A stretch of DNA of 64,000 nt from Lachnospiraceae bacterium OM04-12BH (GCA_003490145.1 QULQ01000001.1:186001-250000), one strand, 5' to 3'; positions 8,286 through 17,569 are shown, counted from the first letter of the stretch. Notes: a model not told the origin generated them from the sequence alone. Translations and numbers: made by a program.

Positions 8286-9581
8286 ATGAAGATCATCAAT
8301 CTGAATGAAAATACAAGAAAAGAACTGCTTTTGCAGCTGCAGAAAAGAAGTCCTTCAAGCTATGGCGGTTATGAAAAGACGGTCAATGAGATCATTGAAA
8401 ATGTAAGACAGCATGGTGACAAAGCCCTGTTTGATTATACGGAGAAATTTGATCACTGCAGCCTGAGCAGGGAAACTGTACAGGTCACCCGGGAAGAGAT
8501 TGAAGAGGCCTATACAAAGATCAGCCCTGAATTTGTAGCTGTTATGAAAAAGTCAGCAGAAAACATCAGGGCTTTTCATGAGAAGCAGCTTCATGCAAGC
8601 TGGATCATCCCCAAAGAAGACGGGACAATCCTTGGACAGAAGATCCTGCCTATTGCCATTTCCGGTGTTTATGTTCCCGGTGGCAAGGCAGCCTATCCCT
8701 CCAGTGTTCTGATGAATGTGCTCCCTGCCAAAGTAGCAGGTGTTAGCCGTATTATCATGACAACCCCTCCAGGAAAGGACGGAAAGGTAAATCCAGGCAC
8801 ACTGGTTGCTGCAGATATTGCAGGGGTAGATGAGATCTATAAGGTAGGCGGTGCACAGGCAATCGCAGCCATGGCGTTTGGTACAGAAAGCATTCCCAAG
8901 GTAGACAAGATCACAGGACCCGGAAATATTTTCGTAGCCCTTGCCAAGAAGGCATGCTTTGGTTTTGTAAGTATTGACTCTATCGCAGGCCCCAGTGAGA
9001 TCCTGGTTCTTGCCGATGAAAGTGCAAATCCCAGATATGTAGCAGCGGATCTTCTTTCCCAGGCAGAGCATGATGAACTGGCAAGTGCGATCCTGATTAC
9101 CACAAGCAGAGAACTGGCTGATCAGGTTGTTACAGAAATTGAACAGTTTACAGAAAAACTGGAGAGAAGGGCTATCATTCAGGCCTCACTTGATAATTAC
9201 GGTACCATTTTCCTTGCGGATTCCATGGAGGATGCGATCCATGCTGCCAATGAGATCGCCAGCGAGCATCTGGAGATCCTGACGAAAAATCCGTTTGAAA
9301 CCATGACCAAGATCAAAAATGCAGGGGCAATTTTCCTTGGAGAATACTCCTCAGAGCCGCTTGGTGATTATTTTGCAGGACCGAACCACATCCTGCCAAC
9401 CAATGGCACGGCAAAATTCTTCTCTCCCTTAAATGTAGATGATTTTATGAAAAAGACAAGCATCATTTCCTATTCAAAAGATGCACTTGCCCGTGTTCAT
9501 AAGGATATCGAACTGTTTGCAAAAGAAGAGGGTCTGACTGCCCACGCCAATTCCATTAAAGTACGATTTGAAGAAGAGTAA
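8286..9581 (+). CDS. hisD: Histidinol dehydrogenase HisD
   Basis: 431 residues, full family length. Visible signatures are [14 protein letters not shown], the NAD-binding region with [22 protein letters not shown] and SQAEHDE carrying the zinc ligand and general-base region, and [18 protein letters not shown] near the C terminus. It oxidises histidinol to histidine in two NAD-dependent steps. A strong AGGAGGAAG precedes the ATG. The 70-base gap after hisG holds no other gene. Confidence 0.95.
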   Translation: MKIINLNENTRKELLLQLQKRSPSSYGGYEKTVNEIIENVRQHGDKALFDYTEKFDHCSLSRETVQVTREEIEEAYTKISPEFVAVMKKSAENIRAFHEKQLHASWIIPKEDGTILGQKILPIAISGVYVPGGKAAYPSSVLMNVLPAKVAGVSRIIMTTPPGKDGKVNPGTLVAADIAGVDEIYKVGGAQAIAAMAFGTESIPKVDKITGPGNIFVALAKKACFGFVSIDSIAGPSEILVLADESANPRYVAADLLSQAEHDELASAILITTSRELADQVVTEIEQFTEKLERRAIIQASLDNYGTIFLADSMEDAIHAANEIASEHLEILTKNPFETMTKIKNAGAIFLGEYSSEPLGDYFAGPNHILPTNGTAKFFSPLNVDDFMKKTSIISYSKDALARVHKDIELFAKEEGLTAHANSIKVRFEEE

Positions 9582-9595
9582 GAAAGGAATCTGTT

Positions 9596-10183
9596 ATGAG
9601 CCGAAACGCTTCTGTAACACGTAAAACAAAAGAAACTGATATTACTGCAACGCTGGAGCTGGATGGCACCGGCAATTCCAACATTGATACCGGCATCGGA
9701 TTTTTTGATCATATGCTTGAGGGATTCTCCAGACACGGATTCTTTGACCTGATCCTGGAGGTGGAAGGGGATCTGCAGGTAGACGGACACCATACCGTAG
9801 AAGACACTGGTATTGTAATCGGTTCTGTGATCAAAAAGGCTCTTGGCGATAAGGCAGGAATCCGCCGGTATGGCTCCTGCATTCTTCCCATGGACGAAAC
9901 ACTTGTTCTCTGTGCGGTAGATCTGTGTGGCAGACCCTATCTGAACTTTGACTGTAACTTTACAGTAGACAGGGTCGGAGAACTGGATACCGAGCTTGTA
10001 AGGGAGTTTTTCTATGCCATTTCCTACAGCGTGGGCATGAACCTTCATATCAAGCTTTTGGATGGCAGCAATAACCATCATATCATTGAAGCCATGTTCA
10101 AGGCCTTTGCCAAAGCACTGGATATGGCCGTTGAAAAGGATCCGAGGATCCAGGATGTACTCAGTACCAAGGGGAGCTTATAA
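9596..10183 (+). CDS. hisB: Imidazoleglycerol-phosphate dehydratase HisB
   Basis: 195 residues, the usual size for the monofunctional dehydratase. The two Mn-binding repeats are evident: DGHHTVEDTGIVIG in the first half and GSNNHHIIEAMFKAFAKAL in the second, along with GFFDHMLEGFSRHG. It dehydrates imidazole glycerol phosphate to imidazole acetol phosphate. No histidinol-phosphatase domain is fused. It begins 14 bases after hisD and ends one base before hisI. Confidence 0.95.
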   Translation: MSRNASVTRKTKETDITATLELDGTGNSNIDTGIGFFDHMLEGFSRHGFFDLILEVEGDLQVDGHHTVEDTGIVIGSVIKKALGDKAGIRRYGSCILPMDETLVLCAVDLCGRPYLNFDCNFTVDRVGELDTELVREFFYAISYSVGMNLHIKLLDGSNNHHIIEAMFKAFAKALDMAVEKDPRIQDVLSTKGSL

Positions 10184-10184
10184 T

Positions 10185-10544
10185 ATGAAAAAAATGACTT
10201 ATACACCGGTATCTGTCGTAAATCATATTCCATGGAGCGAGCTTAAAAAAAATACGGATGGCCATGTTTCGGTAGTGGTCCAGGACGAAGAGACGCTGCA
10301 GGTACTGATGGTAGCTTATATGAACGAAGAAGCCTATGAAAAGACCCTTGCCACCGGCAGGATGACCTATTTCAGCCGGAGCCGGAATGAACTTTGGATC
10401 AAGGGTGAGACAAGCGGTCATTTCCAGTATGTGAAGGAGCTTTATGCCGACTGTGATAAGGATACCCTCCTTGCCAAGGTGGATCAGGTTGGAAATGCCT
10501 GTCATACCGGAAGCTACAGCTGCTTTTTTAAAAAAATAATCTGA
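10185..10544 (+). CDS. hisI: Phosphoribosyl-AMP cyclohydrolase HisI (cyclohydrolase domain only)
   Basis: 119 residues. The conserved SRSRNELWIKGETSGH block and the zinc/magnesium-binding DCDKDTLL and ACHTGSYSCF motifs identify the PR-AMP cyclohydrolase that opens the adenine ring in step 3 of histidine synthesis. No HisE pyrophosphohydrolase domain follows. The ATG at 10185 is one base after the hisB stop, preceded by GGGGAGCT. The last gene of this operon: hisA, hisC, hisE, hisF and hisH are not nearby and must be elsewhere. Confidence 0.92.
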   Translation: MKKMTYTPVSVVNHIPWSELKKNTDGHVSVVVQDEETLQVLMVAYMNEEAYEKTLATGRMTYFSRSRNELWIKGETSGHFQYVKELYADCDKDTLLAKVDQVGNACHTGSYSCFFKKII

Positions 10545-10563
10545 AACAGATAAGAATGGTGAC

Positions 10564-10601
10564 ATGCACTGCATAGATTAAAAATGCAGTGCATATTTTT
10601 T
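10564..10601 (+). terminator. Strong intrinsic terminator of the his operon
   Basis: An 11-bp perfect stem (ATGCACTGCAT with ATGCAGTGCAT), a 9-base loop and ATTTTTT follow 20 bases after the hisI stop. Confidence 0.9.
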
Positions 10602-10629
10602 AGTAAGGTTTGTCTGAAAAGAGAATGAT

Positions 10630-11031
10630 ATGGAAAAAGTCAGTGCAGATCAGAAGCTGAAACTGATACAGTCCATCCGGACAGAAAATCAGTATAACCG
10701 TATGAAATGCAGAGAACGGGAAAAACTGCTTTATGGAGCAGAGGCAGTACATATGGATGGATATGGTGGTGTGGGAAGCAGCTATGGAAGCATGGATGGC
10801 ATTTCACCTCCTTCGTCAGACGATCCCCGGCCATCCACCGGAAAAGGGCTTCTTTCCGGATTCCGCTTCCGGTTCTTTCTGGCGGTCTGCCTGTCTGCTG
10901 CTTTTATTTACATGGATAAGCAGCAGATCCTGGTTCTCGGAGAGCCCCTGCGGTCTTACTGTGAAAAGCTGACAGAAGAGGATGCCATTTTTGACCGGAT
11001 CCTTCAGAGTCTGAATCTATTTGATTTCTGA
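10630..11031 (+). CDS. Small single-pass membrane protein of unknown function
   Basis: 133 residues: a charged N-terminal region, a Gly/Ser/Tyr/Met patch (residues 38-60), a Pro/Ser linker, one hydrophobic helix at about residues 77-95, and a short acidic C-terminal segment. I do not recognise a family. It is encoded between the his terminator and a radical SAM operon. The start codon lacks a convincing Shine-Dalgarno, but the frame is open over the whole gap and the hydrophobic helix supports a real protein. Confidence 0.5.
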   Translation: MEKVSADQKLKLIQSIRTENQYNRMKCREREKLLYGAEAVHMDGYGGVGSSYGSMDGISPPSSDDPRPSTGKGLLSGFRFRFFLAVCLSAAFIYMDKQQILVLGEPLRSYCEKLTEEDAIFDRILQSLNLFDF

Positions 11032-11085
11032 TCTGTTATTCGTTATACTGAAAAGGCAGGAAAAACAACAGACAAGGAAAAAAAC

Positions 11086-13008
11086 ATGAGAACATTAGCA
11101 TTAAGTGATGAAATTCTTATGCAGGTAGAAAAACCTGCCAGATATATCGGCGGCGAGATCAATGCCGTCATGAAGGATCCGGAGGCAGTAAAGGTACGTT
11201 TTGCCATGTGCTTTCCGGATGTTTACGAAATTGGTATGTCCCACCTTGGGATCCAGATTCTTTATGGTATGCTGAACAGCTATGAAGATGTCTGGTGTGA
11301 AAGAGTCTATTCTCCCTGGGTCGATCTGGATGCCATCATGCGGAAGGAACAGATTCCTCTGTTTGCACTGGAATCCCAGGATCCGATCAGAACATTTGAT
11401 TTTCTCGGCATCACCATCCAGTATGAAATGTGTTATACCAACATTTTGCAGGTACTTGATCTGTCCGGCATTCCCCTGCTTTCTAAAGACCGTACAGAAG
11501 AAGATCCCATTGTGATCGGCGGCGGCCCCTGCACATACAATCCGGAGCCGGTCTGTGATTTCTTTGACCTCTTTTATATTGGAGAAGGAGAGACCAGATA
11601 CCGTGAGCTGATCGATCTTTATGAGGACTGCCGTGGCAGAGGACTTTCCAGACAGGATTTTCTAAAGAAGGCTGCCTGTATTCCCGGAATTTATGTGCCT
11701 TCCCTATATGAGGTAAGCTACCATGAAGACGGCACCATAAAGGAAATGAAGCCTCTGGAAGAAGGAATCCCTGAAAGGATCCTCAAGGAAATGGTGACCG
11801 AGGTATCTGATACCTATTATCCGGATAAGCCGGTGGTCCCCTTTATCAAGGTGACACAGGACCGTGTTGTGCTTGAGATCATGCGTGGCTGTATCAGAGG
11901 CTGCCGTTTCTGCCAGGCCGGCCAGCTCTATCGTCCGGTCCGCGAAAGGGATGTGGAATTCTTAAAGAAATATGCTATTGCTATGCTGGAAAATACCGGT
12001 CACGAAGAAATATCCTTAAGCTCCTTAAGCTCCAGTGACTATCAGAAGCTTCCTGAGCTGATCGATTTCCTGATTGAGGAGTGCAGCAGGCGGAAAGTCA
12101 ATATTTCCCTGCCGTCCCTCCGGATTGATGCCTTTTCCCTGGATGTCATGAACAAGGTGCAGGATGTAAAAAAGAGCAGCCTGACCTTTGCACCGGAAGC
12201 CGGCAGCCAGCGTCTTCGTAATGTGATCAATAAGGGGCTTACCGAGGAAGTGATCCTGCAGGGTGCAAAGCTTGCCTTTGAAGGCGGCTGGACAAGGGTC
12301 AAGCTGTATTTTATGCTGGGGATCCCCTTTGAAACAGAAGAGGATATTCGGGGCATCGCAGAGCTCTGTAATAAGATTGCTGCTGAATTTTATGATACGG
12401 TTCCCAAGGAAAAACGAAATGGAAGAGTACAGATCGTTGCCAGTACCTCTTTCTTTATCCCTAAGCCCTTTACTCCTTTTCAGTGGGCACCGCAGTGTAG
12501 AAAGGAAGATTTCCTGAATAAAGCCTATCTGACAAGGACAGCTATTATGAGCCAGTTAAATCAGAAGAGCATCAAGTACAACTGGCATGAAGCAGATGCC
12601 AGTGTGATGGAAGGCATTCTTGCCAGAGGTGACAGAAAGGTGAACCAGGTTATTTTGAGAGCCTATGAAAAGGGCTGCTTCTATGATGCCTGGGGCGAAT
12701 ATTATAAACATGATGTGTGGCTTGAAAACTTTGAGGAATGTGGTGTGGATCCTGACTTTTACACAGTCAGGGAACGGAGTGAGGATGAAATTTTCCCCTG
12801 GGACTTTATCGATTGCGGTGTGACCAAGGCATTTCTTCTCCGCGAATGGAAAAGGGCTGCAGAAGCTGTTGTCACCCCCAACTGCCGGATGCAGTGTCAG
12901 GGCTGCGGCGCTGCCAGGTTCGGGACAGGCGTCTGCTTTGATAAGCATACCGGTGTCACAGAAATTCAGACAGAAACGGAGGAAAACGGAAATGAAGGTA
13001 CGGATTAA
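11086..13008 (+). CDS. TIGR03960-type B12-binding/radical SAM protein
   Basis: 640 residues. An N-terminal region resembling a cobalamin-binding fold (FPDVYEIGMSHLGIQILYG, VIGGGPCTYNPEPV, FYIGEGE) precedes a radical SAM core whose [4Fe-4S] cysteines are C269, C273 and C276 in RGCIRGCRFC. A Cys-rich tail follows (CRMQCQGCGAARFGTGVC). The family always travels with a DUF2344/TIGR03936 protein, encoded here directly downstream with a 17-base overlap, and often near RNase G and L21/L27, also the case here. The substrate is unknown; rRNA or ribosomal modification is often proposed from context. Confidence 0.85.
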   Translation: MRTLALSDEILMQVEKPARYIGGEINAVMKDPEAVKVRFAMCFPDVYEIGMSHLGIQILYGMLNSYEDVWCERVYSPWVDLDAIMRKEQIPLFALESQDPIRTFDFLGITIQYEMCYTNILQVLDLSGIPLLSKDRTEEDPIVIGGGPCTYNPEPVCDFFDLFYIGEGETRYRELIDLYEDCRGRGLSRQDFLKKAACIPGIYVPSLYEVSYHEDGTIKEMKPLEEGIPERILKEMVTEVSDTYYPDKPVVPFIKVTQDRVVLEIMRGCIRGCRFCQAGQLYRPVRERDVEFLKKYAIAMLENTGHEEISLSSLSSSDYQKLPELIDFLIEECSRRKVNISLPSLRIDAFSLDVMNKVQDVKKSSLTFAPEAGSQRLRNVINKGLTEEVILQGAKLAFEGGWTRVKLYFMLGIPFETEEDIRGIAELCNKIAAEFYDTVPKEKRNGRVQIVASTSFFIPKPFTPFQWAPQCRKEDFLNKAYLTRTAIMSQLNQKSIKYNWHEADASVMEGILARGDRKVNQVILRAYEKGCFYDAWGEYYKHDVWLENFEECGVDPDFYTVRERSEDEIFPWDFIDCGVTKAFLLREWKRAAEAVVTPNCRMQCQGCGAARFGTGVCFDKHTGVTEIQTETEENGNEGTD

Positions 13009-13669
13009 ATTTTCCAAAGAGGGTCCTGTCCGTTTTATCGGGCATCTGGATATCATGCGCTATTTCCAGAAAGCAATCCGGAGAGCCGGAATTGATATTG
13101 CTTATTCCACCGGCTTTTCCCCTCACCAGATCATGTCCTTTGCGTCTCCTCTGTCAGTAGGGCATGAAAGCTGCGGTGAATATTTCGATGTGGAATTAAA
13201 TTCCATAACGGATACGGAAGATATTAAGATGCGCCTGAATCAGACCATGGCAGAAGGAATTCAGATCCTGCAGGTAGCTGTTCTTGACGAAACGGAAGGA
13301 AATGCCATGGCAAGCGTTGCCGCTGCCGATTATCTGATCTCTTTCCGGGACAGTGTTTCCCTTCCGGATGACTGGAAAGAAAAGCTGACAGCTTTCTACG
13401 AAAAGGATAAGATCCCTGTCATTAAAAAGACCAAAAAGGGGGAAAGAGAAATAGATCTGAAGGAGACCATTTATCAGCTTGAGATACGGGAGGATCAGGT
13501 CTATATGCTGCTGGATGCTGGAAGCGGAAGCAATATGAAGCCTGGCTTTGTACTGGAAACCTTCTGCACTGCTGAGAATATTTCCCTGCCGGAATATCCT
13601 TTCAGGGTACGCCGTCTGGAAACCTATAAAAGAACCGGAGAAGGAAGGCTTGTTCCTTTAATACCATGA
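12992..13669 (+). CDS. TIGR03936/DUF2344 radical SAM-associated protein
   Basis: 225 residues beginning MKVRIKFSKEGPVRFIGHLD, the characteristic N terminus of DUF2344, with GFSPHQIMSFASPL and GHESCGEYFDV following. It is thought to function with the preceding radical SAM protein. ACGGAGG sits upstream of the ATG inside the preceding gene, and the stop overlaps the RNase G start by four bases (ATGA), so the three genes form a translationally coupled unit. Confidence 0.88.
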   Translation: MKVRIKFSKEGPVRFIGHLDIMRYFQKAIRRAGIDIAYSTGFSPHQIMSFASPLSVGHESCGEYFDVELNSITDTEDIKMRLNQTMAEGIQILQVAVLDETEGNAMASVAAADYLISFRDSVSLPDDWKEKLTAFYEKDKIPVIKKTKKGEREIDLKETIYQLEIREDQVYMLLDAGSGSNMKPGFVLETFCTAENISLPEYPFRVRRLETYKRTGEGRLVPLIP

Positions 13670-14856
13670 ATAATATTGTAATTACCCGTCAGAACAACCG
13701 ATATCTGTCAGTCCTTTTCACAGAGGGACGGCCTTCCCGGATGCACTGCAGCCCTCTCTTGCAGGAGGAGGGGATGCTTTCACAGATCTGCCTTGCCAGA
13801 GTGAAGGATGTTATCCCTGCCATGAAAGGTGCATTTCTTACTGTTCCTGAAGGCAGGACTGTCTATCTGCCGCTTTCAGAGTCCGGTGATTTCCTGTGTG
13901 CAAACAGAAGCTTTTCTTCCTTATCTGAGCTTCATCAGGGAGATGAGATCGTTGTCCAGATCACCGGAGAAGCGGTAAAGACCAAGCCGCCTCTTGCCAG
14001 TGCAATGCCTGTACTGACAGGACAATATTGTGTCTGTTCCCTTTTTGGACATGGTATCCATGTTTCCAGAAAGCTTGCACCGGAAAGACAGAAAGAGTTA
14101 AAGACTGCCATTGCAGAGGCTGGTATCGAAGGCAGGAAAAACTTTCAGTTCACTGTCCGCACCAATGCAGATACCCTGAAGGAGCTGACACCTCTTTTTC
14201 AGGAAATGCAGGAATTTATCTGCTTTTTTCAGGAGCTTACTGAAATTTACCGGCACAGGAACTGTCCTTCATGTCTGTACAGACCGCTGCCAGAACTGAT
14301 CCGTCAGATCCAGGATATCCCTCTTACAGCATATGAAGAGATCGTTACGGATGAACCGGAAGTATGGCAGCTTCTGAAGGATACTTTTCCGGAAAAGACT
14401 GTCAGGCTGTATCAGGATCCTTCCTTAAGCCTTTCCAGGCTTTACCGGCTGGATTTCTTTCTACAGGAAGCCCTGTCAAGAAAAGTATGGCTGCCCTGCG
14501 GTGGTTATCTGGTGATAGAACCGACAGAAGCCATGGTTGTCATCGACGTCAATTCCGGCAAGGCTGTCCATAAAGGCCGCTCCAGTCAGGACTATTACCG
14601 GAAGGTCAACCGGGAAGCAGCAGCCGAAATTGCAAGACAGCTGCAGCTTCGGAATTATTCCGGCATGATCATGGTTGACTTTATCAATATGGAAAGTGAA
14701 AAAGATCAGAAAGAGCTGCTTTTCCTGCTGGACCAGCTCCTGAAGAAGGATCAGGTACGGACAAGACTGGTTGATATGACAGCACTTGGAATTGTAGAAA
14801 TTACAAGAAAAAAAATCAATCGTCCGTTATTTGAAGAAATGCAGAAAAACTCTTGA
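13666..14856 (+). CDS. rng: Ribonuclease G/E family endoribonuclease
   Basis: 396 residues. An N-terminal S1-containing region (residues 35-125) and a DNase I-like catalytic region are visible; the metal-binding aspartates are in VVIDVNSGK and in MIMVDFIN. LVDMTALGIVEITRKK near the C terminus is a family signature. The product ends about 15 residues after it, at EEMQKNS, and lacks the CPxCxG zinc-link found after this position in E. coli RNase E/G. It is predicted to process or degrade structured RNAs, probably rRNA precursors. It overlaps the DUF2344 gene by four bases. Confidence 0.82.
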   Translation: MNNIVITRQNNRYLSVLFTEGRPSRMHCSPLLQEEGMLSQICLARVKDVIPAMKGAFLTVPEGRTVYLPLSESGDFLCANRSFSSLSELHQGDEIVVQITGEAVKTKPPLASAMPVLTGQYCVCSLFGHGIHVSRKLAPERQKELKTAIAEAGIEGRKNFQFTVRTNADTLKELTPLFQEMQEFICFFQELTEIYRHRNCPSCLYRPLPELIRQIQDIPLTAYEEIVTDEPEVWQLLKDTFPEKTVRLYQDPSLSLSRLYRLDFFLQEALSRKVWLPCGGYLVIEPTEAMVVIDVNSGKAVHKGRSSQDYYRKVNREAAAEIARQLQLRNYSGMIMVDFINMESEKDQKELLFLLDQLLKKDQVRTRLVDMTALGIVEITRKKINRPLFEEMQKNS

Positions 14857-14881
14857 CATACATGGGTCTGGATGTTATATT
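14853..14881 (+). promoter_or_regulatory. SigA-type promoter of the L21-Prp-L27 operon
   Basis: TTGACA at 14853-14858, 17-base spacer, TATATT at 14876-14881. It overlaps the last codon of the RNase G gene and predicts a start near 14888, giving a leader of about 95 bases. Confidence 0.85.
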
Positions 14882-14887
14882 TTATGA

Positions 14888-14982
14888 GTATGCCGCATAG
14901 CGGGGTAGAAGTGTGCCTTACGGCGCCACCGAAGCTAGCGAGTAAAATCAGTTTCGGCTGATTAGAAGGAGGATTATCCATT
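14888..14982 (+). promoter_or_regulatory. Structured L21 ribosomal protein leader
   Basis: The leader between promoter and rplU contains GCCGCATAGCGGGGTAG, TGCCTTACGGCGCCACCG and CAGTTTCGGCTG segments able to form stems, ending in an AGAAGGAGG ribosome binding site. Its place and appearance fit the Rfam L21 leader of Firmicutes, through which L21 or an assembly factor is thought to control the operon. A covariance-model hit was not run. Confidence 0.65.
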
Positions 14983-15288
14983 ATGTACGCAATCATAGCA
15001 ACAGGCGGAAAGCAGTATAAGGTTTCCGAAGGTGATGTGATCAAGGTTGAAAAGCTTGATGCTGAACCCGGAGCTACTGTTACATTTGACCAGGTTGTCG
15101 CTGTAAGTGACAAGGAGCTTAAGGTTGCCGGAGACGTAGCTAACGCTAATGTTACTGCAACAGTTATGGAGCAGGGCAGAGGTAAGAAGGTTATCGTTTA
15201 CAAGTATAAGAGAAAAACCGGTTACCATAAGAAGAATGGTCATAGACAAGCATACACTCAGGTTAAGATCGAAAAGATTAATGCTTAG
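14983..15288 (+). CDS. rplU: 50S ribosomal protein L21
   Basis: 101 residues beginning [14 protein letters not shown] and containing [21 protein letters not shown], both diagnostic of bL21. It binds 23S rRNA in the large subunit. A strong AGAAGGAGG precedes the ATG and the gene is directly followed by prp and rpmA. Confidence 0.98.
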   Translation: MYAIIATGGKQYKVSEGDVIKVEKLDAEPGATVTFDQVVAVSDKELKVAGDVANANVTATVMEQGRGKKVIVYKYKRKTGYHKKNGHRQAYTQVKIEKINA

Positions 15289-15290
15289 TT

Positions 15291-15617
15291 ATGACGACCA
15301 TTATGATTTATCAATCCAATAAGGGAGAATATCAGAGAATGACCTGTAAGGGTCATGCAGGCTATGCAGATTACGGTAAGGATATCGTATGTGCTTCCAT
15401 ATCCTGTCTGGTGATCAACACAATCAACTCACTGGATGAATTAGTCCATGAGAAAATGGAGATTACTACAGAGGAAGAGCAGGGTTATATCGACTGCAGA
15501 TTTGAAAGTCTTTCCGATCAGGGAAAGCTTCTCATGGATTCTCTTATTCTTGGATTACAGAATATCGTAAGCGATTACGGTAAGAAGTATTTGGAACTAA
15601 AATTCAAGGAGGTGTAA
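15291..15617 (+). CDS. prp: Ribosomal-processing cysteine protease Prp
   Basis: 108 residues with the Prp catalytic pattern: GHAGYADYGKDIVCASIS supplies the catalytic His and Cys about 11 residues apart. In Firmicutes Prp removes the N-terminal extension of L27. The next gene encodes an L27 with just such an extension. The start is two bases after the L21 stop. Confidence 0.92.
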   Translation: MTTIMIYQSNKGEYQRMTCKGHAGYADYGKDIVCASISCLVINTINSLDELVHEKMEITTEEEQGYIDCRFESLSDQGKLLMDSLILGLQNIVSDYGKKYLELKFKEV

Positions 15618-15620
15618 ACC

Positions 15621-15905
15621 ATGTTAAAGATGAACCTTCAATTTTTCGCTCATAAAAAGGGAGTTGGTTCTACTAAGAACGGTAGAGATTCCGAATCCAA
15701 GAGATTAGGCGCGAAAAGAGCTGACGGACAATTCGTAAAAGCAGGAAACATTTTATACAGACAGCGTGGAACCAAGATTCATCCTGGTATCAATGTTGGT
15801 ATCGGCGGAGATGATACTTTGTTCGCATTAGTTGACGGTGTACTTAAATTCGAAAGAAAAGGCAGAGACAAGAAACAGGCTTCTGTATATCCTGTAGAGA
15901 AATAG
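15621..15905 (+). CDS. rpmA: 50S ribosomal protein L27 with Prp-cleavable leader
   Basis: 94 residues. The N terminus [14 protein letters not shown] has the hydrophobic leader ending in LQFF, cleaved by Prp to expose the functional A-H-K-K-G end near the peptidyl transferase centre. The remaining sequence ([29 protein letters not shown]) is standard bL27. AAGGAGGTG precedes the ATG. Confidence 0.97.
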   Translation: MLKMNLQFFAHKKGVGSTKNGRDSESKRLGAKRADGQFVKAGNILYRQRGTKIHPGINVGIGGDDTLFALVDGVLKFERKGRDKKQASVYPVEK

Positions 15906-15916
15906 TACGATGGATC

Positions 15917-15954
15917 GGGCTTCAAACAACTTTACGTTTGAAGCCCATTTTTTT
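15917..15954 (+). terminator. Intrinsic terminator after rpmA
   Basis: GGGCTTCAAAC pairs perfectly with GTTTGAAGCCC across an eight-base loop and is followed by A plus seven T. Because obg starts only 15 bases later without its own promoter in the gap, obg is probably reached by read-through. Confidence 0.9.
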
Positions 15955-15968
15955 GAAAGGAAAACGTT

Positions 15969-17264
15969 ATGTTTGCAGACAGAGCGAAAATATATGTCAG
16001 AAGCGGTAAGGGCGGCGATGGCCATGTGTCCTTCCGACGTGAAAAATATGTGGCGAATGGCGGACCAGACGGAGGCGATGGCGGTGATGGCGGCAGTGTT
16101 ATTCTGGAAGTTGATGATGGAATGAATACTTTAAGTGATTACCGTCATGTCCGTAAATATCAGGCAATGGACGGCGAAAACGGAAAAAAGCGGAACTGCC
16201 GTGGGAAAAACGGTGATGACCTGATCCTGAAAATGCCTGCTGGAACTGTCATTAAAGAATTTGAAAGCGGCAAGATCATTACAGATCTCTCTGGCGATAA
16301 CAGACGTTTTGTTCTTTTACAGGGCGGCAGAGGCGGGAAGGGGAACCAGCACTATGCCACCAGTACCATGCAGGTTCCCAAATATGCGCAGCCAGGCCAG
16401 CCGGCAAGGGAGCTTACCCTGCAGCTTGAACTGAAGGTAATTGCCGATGTAGGACTTGTGGGATTTCCCAATGTCGGGAAATCAACACTGCTTTCCAAGG
16501 TCAGCAATGCCAGACCGGAAATTGCCAATTATCATTTCACCACTATCACACCCCATCTTGGCGTGGTAGACCTGGATGGTGCAAAGGGATTTGTCATGGC
16601 AGATATTCCGGGACTTATCGAAGGTGCATCCCAGGGTGTTGGCCTTGGCTTTGAATTCCTGCGTCATATTGAACGTACCAAGGTGATCATCCATATGGTA
16701 GATGCTGCATCCACGGAGGGAAGAGATCCGGTTGCGGACATTTATGCTATCAACGAAGAACTGGAAGCCTATAATCCTGAGATTGCCAGAAGGCCGCAGG
16801 TGATCGCAGCCAATAAAACTGACATGATCTTTGATGACGGGGAGACAGAGGATCCTGTAGAACGTCTGAAAAGGGAATTTGAGCCAAAAGGCATCCCGGT
16901 GTATCCAATTTCTGCCATTAGTGGGAAAGGCCTGAAAGAGCTTTTGTATCATGTAAGTGAACTGCTTTCAAAAGCGGATCAGGAGCCTGTTGTTTTTGAA
17001 CAGGAATTCTTCCCAGAATATATGCTGCCAGTATCCGATGAGCCTTACTCGGTTACTTATGATGAAGATGCAAATGAATATGTTGTAGAAGGACCCCGTA
17101 TTGAAAAAATGCTTGGTTATACCAATCTCGACTCCGAAAAGGGATTTACCTTCTTCCAGAATTTCCTGAAGGACAATGGTATTCTGGATGAGCTGGAAGC
17201 ACTTGGTATTTCAGAGGGAGATACTGTAAGAATGTATGGTCTTTCTTTTGACTATTACAAATAA
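15969..17264 (+). CDS. obg: GTPase Obg/CgtA
   Basis: 431 residues with three parts: the glycine-rich Obg fold (residues 1-160, with repeated GGDGG-type turns), a G domain with GFPNVGKST (P-loop), DIPGL and NKTD, and a C-terminal OCT domain (after about residue 340) typical of Gram-positive Obg. It is an essential GTPase in 50S assembly and stress signalling. Co-location with L21/L27 is conserved across Firmicutes. AAAGGAAAA precedes the ATG. Confidence 0.96.
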   Translation: MFADRAKIYVRSGKGGDGHVSFRREKYVANGGPDGGDGGDGGSVILEVDDGMNTLSDYRHVRKYQAMDGENGKKRNCRGKNGDDLILKMPAGTVIKEFESGKIITDLSGDNRRFVLLQGGRGGKGNQHYATSTMQVPKYAQPGQPARELTLQLELKVIADVGLVGFPNVGKSTLLSKVSNARPEIANYHFTTITPHLGVVDLDGAKGFVMADIPGLIEGASQGVGLGFEFLRHIERTKVIIHMVDAASTEGRDPVADIYAINEELEAYNPEIARRPQVIAANKTDMIFDDGETEDPVERLKREFEPKGIPVYPISAISGKGLKELLYHVSELLSKADQEPVVFEQEFFPEYMLPVSDEPYSVTYDEDANEYVVEGPRIEKMLGYTNLDSEKGFTFFQNFLKDNGILDELEALGISEGDTVRMYGLSFDYYK

Positions 17265-17278
17265 CGGAGGAGACGAAT

Positions 17279-17569
17279 ATGACAAGTAAACAGCGTGCCT
17301 ATTTAAAGGGACTTGCCATGAATATTGAACCGGTATTCCAGGTCGGCAAATCAGGCCTTACACCGGAAATCACAGAAGCTGTTCTTGAGGCTTTTAATAC
17401 AAGGGAGCTGATCAAGCTTGCTGTTCTGAAAAACTGTCTGGAAGACCCAAAAGAAATTGCAGCAGTGATCGCTGAAAGAACCCATTCACAGGTTGTCCAG
17501 GTGATTGGCAAGAAAATCGTTCTGTATAAGGAAAACAAGGACCACAAGAAGATCAATCTGCCTTTATAA
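17279..17569 (+). CDS. yhbY: YhbY/CRM-domain RNA-binding protein
   Basis: 96 residues forming a single CRM domain: start MTSKQRAYLKGLA, a GKSGLTPEI loop, and KNCLEDPKEIAAVIAERTHSQVVQVIGKKIVLYK. CRM proteins bind pre-ribosomal RNA, and YhbY associates with the large-subunit precursor. It lies between obg and nadD, the usual Clostridia arrangement, with CGGAGGAG before the ATG. Confidence 0.92.
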   Translation: MTSKQRAYLKGLAMNIEPVFQVGKSGLTPEITEAVLEAFNTRELIKLAVLKNCLEDPKEIAAVIAERTHSQVVQVIGKKIVLYKENKDHKKINLPL

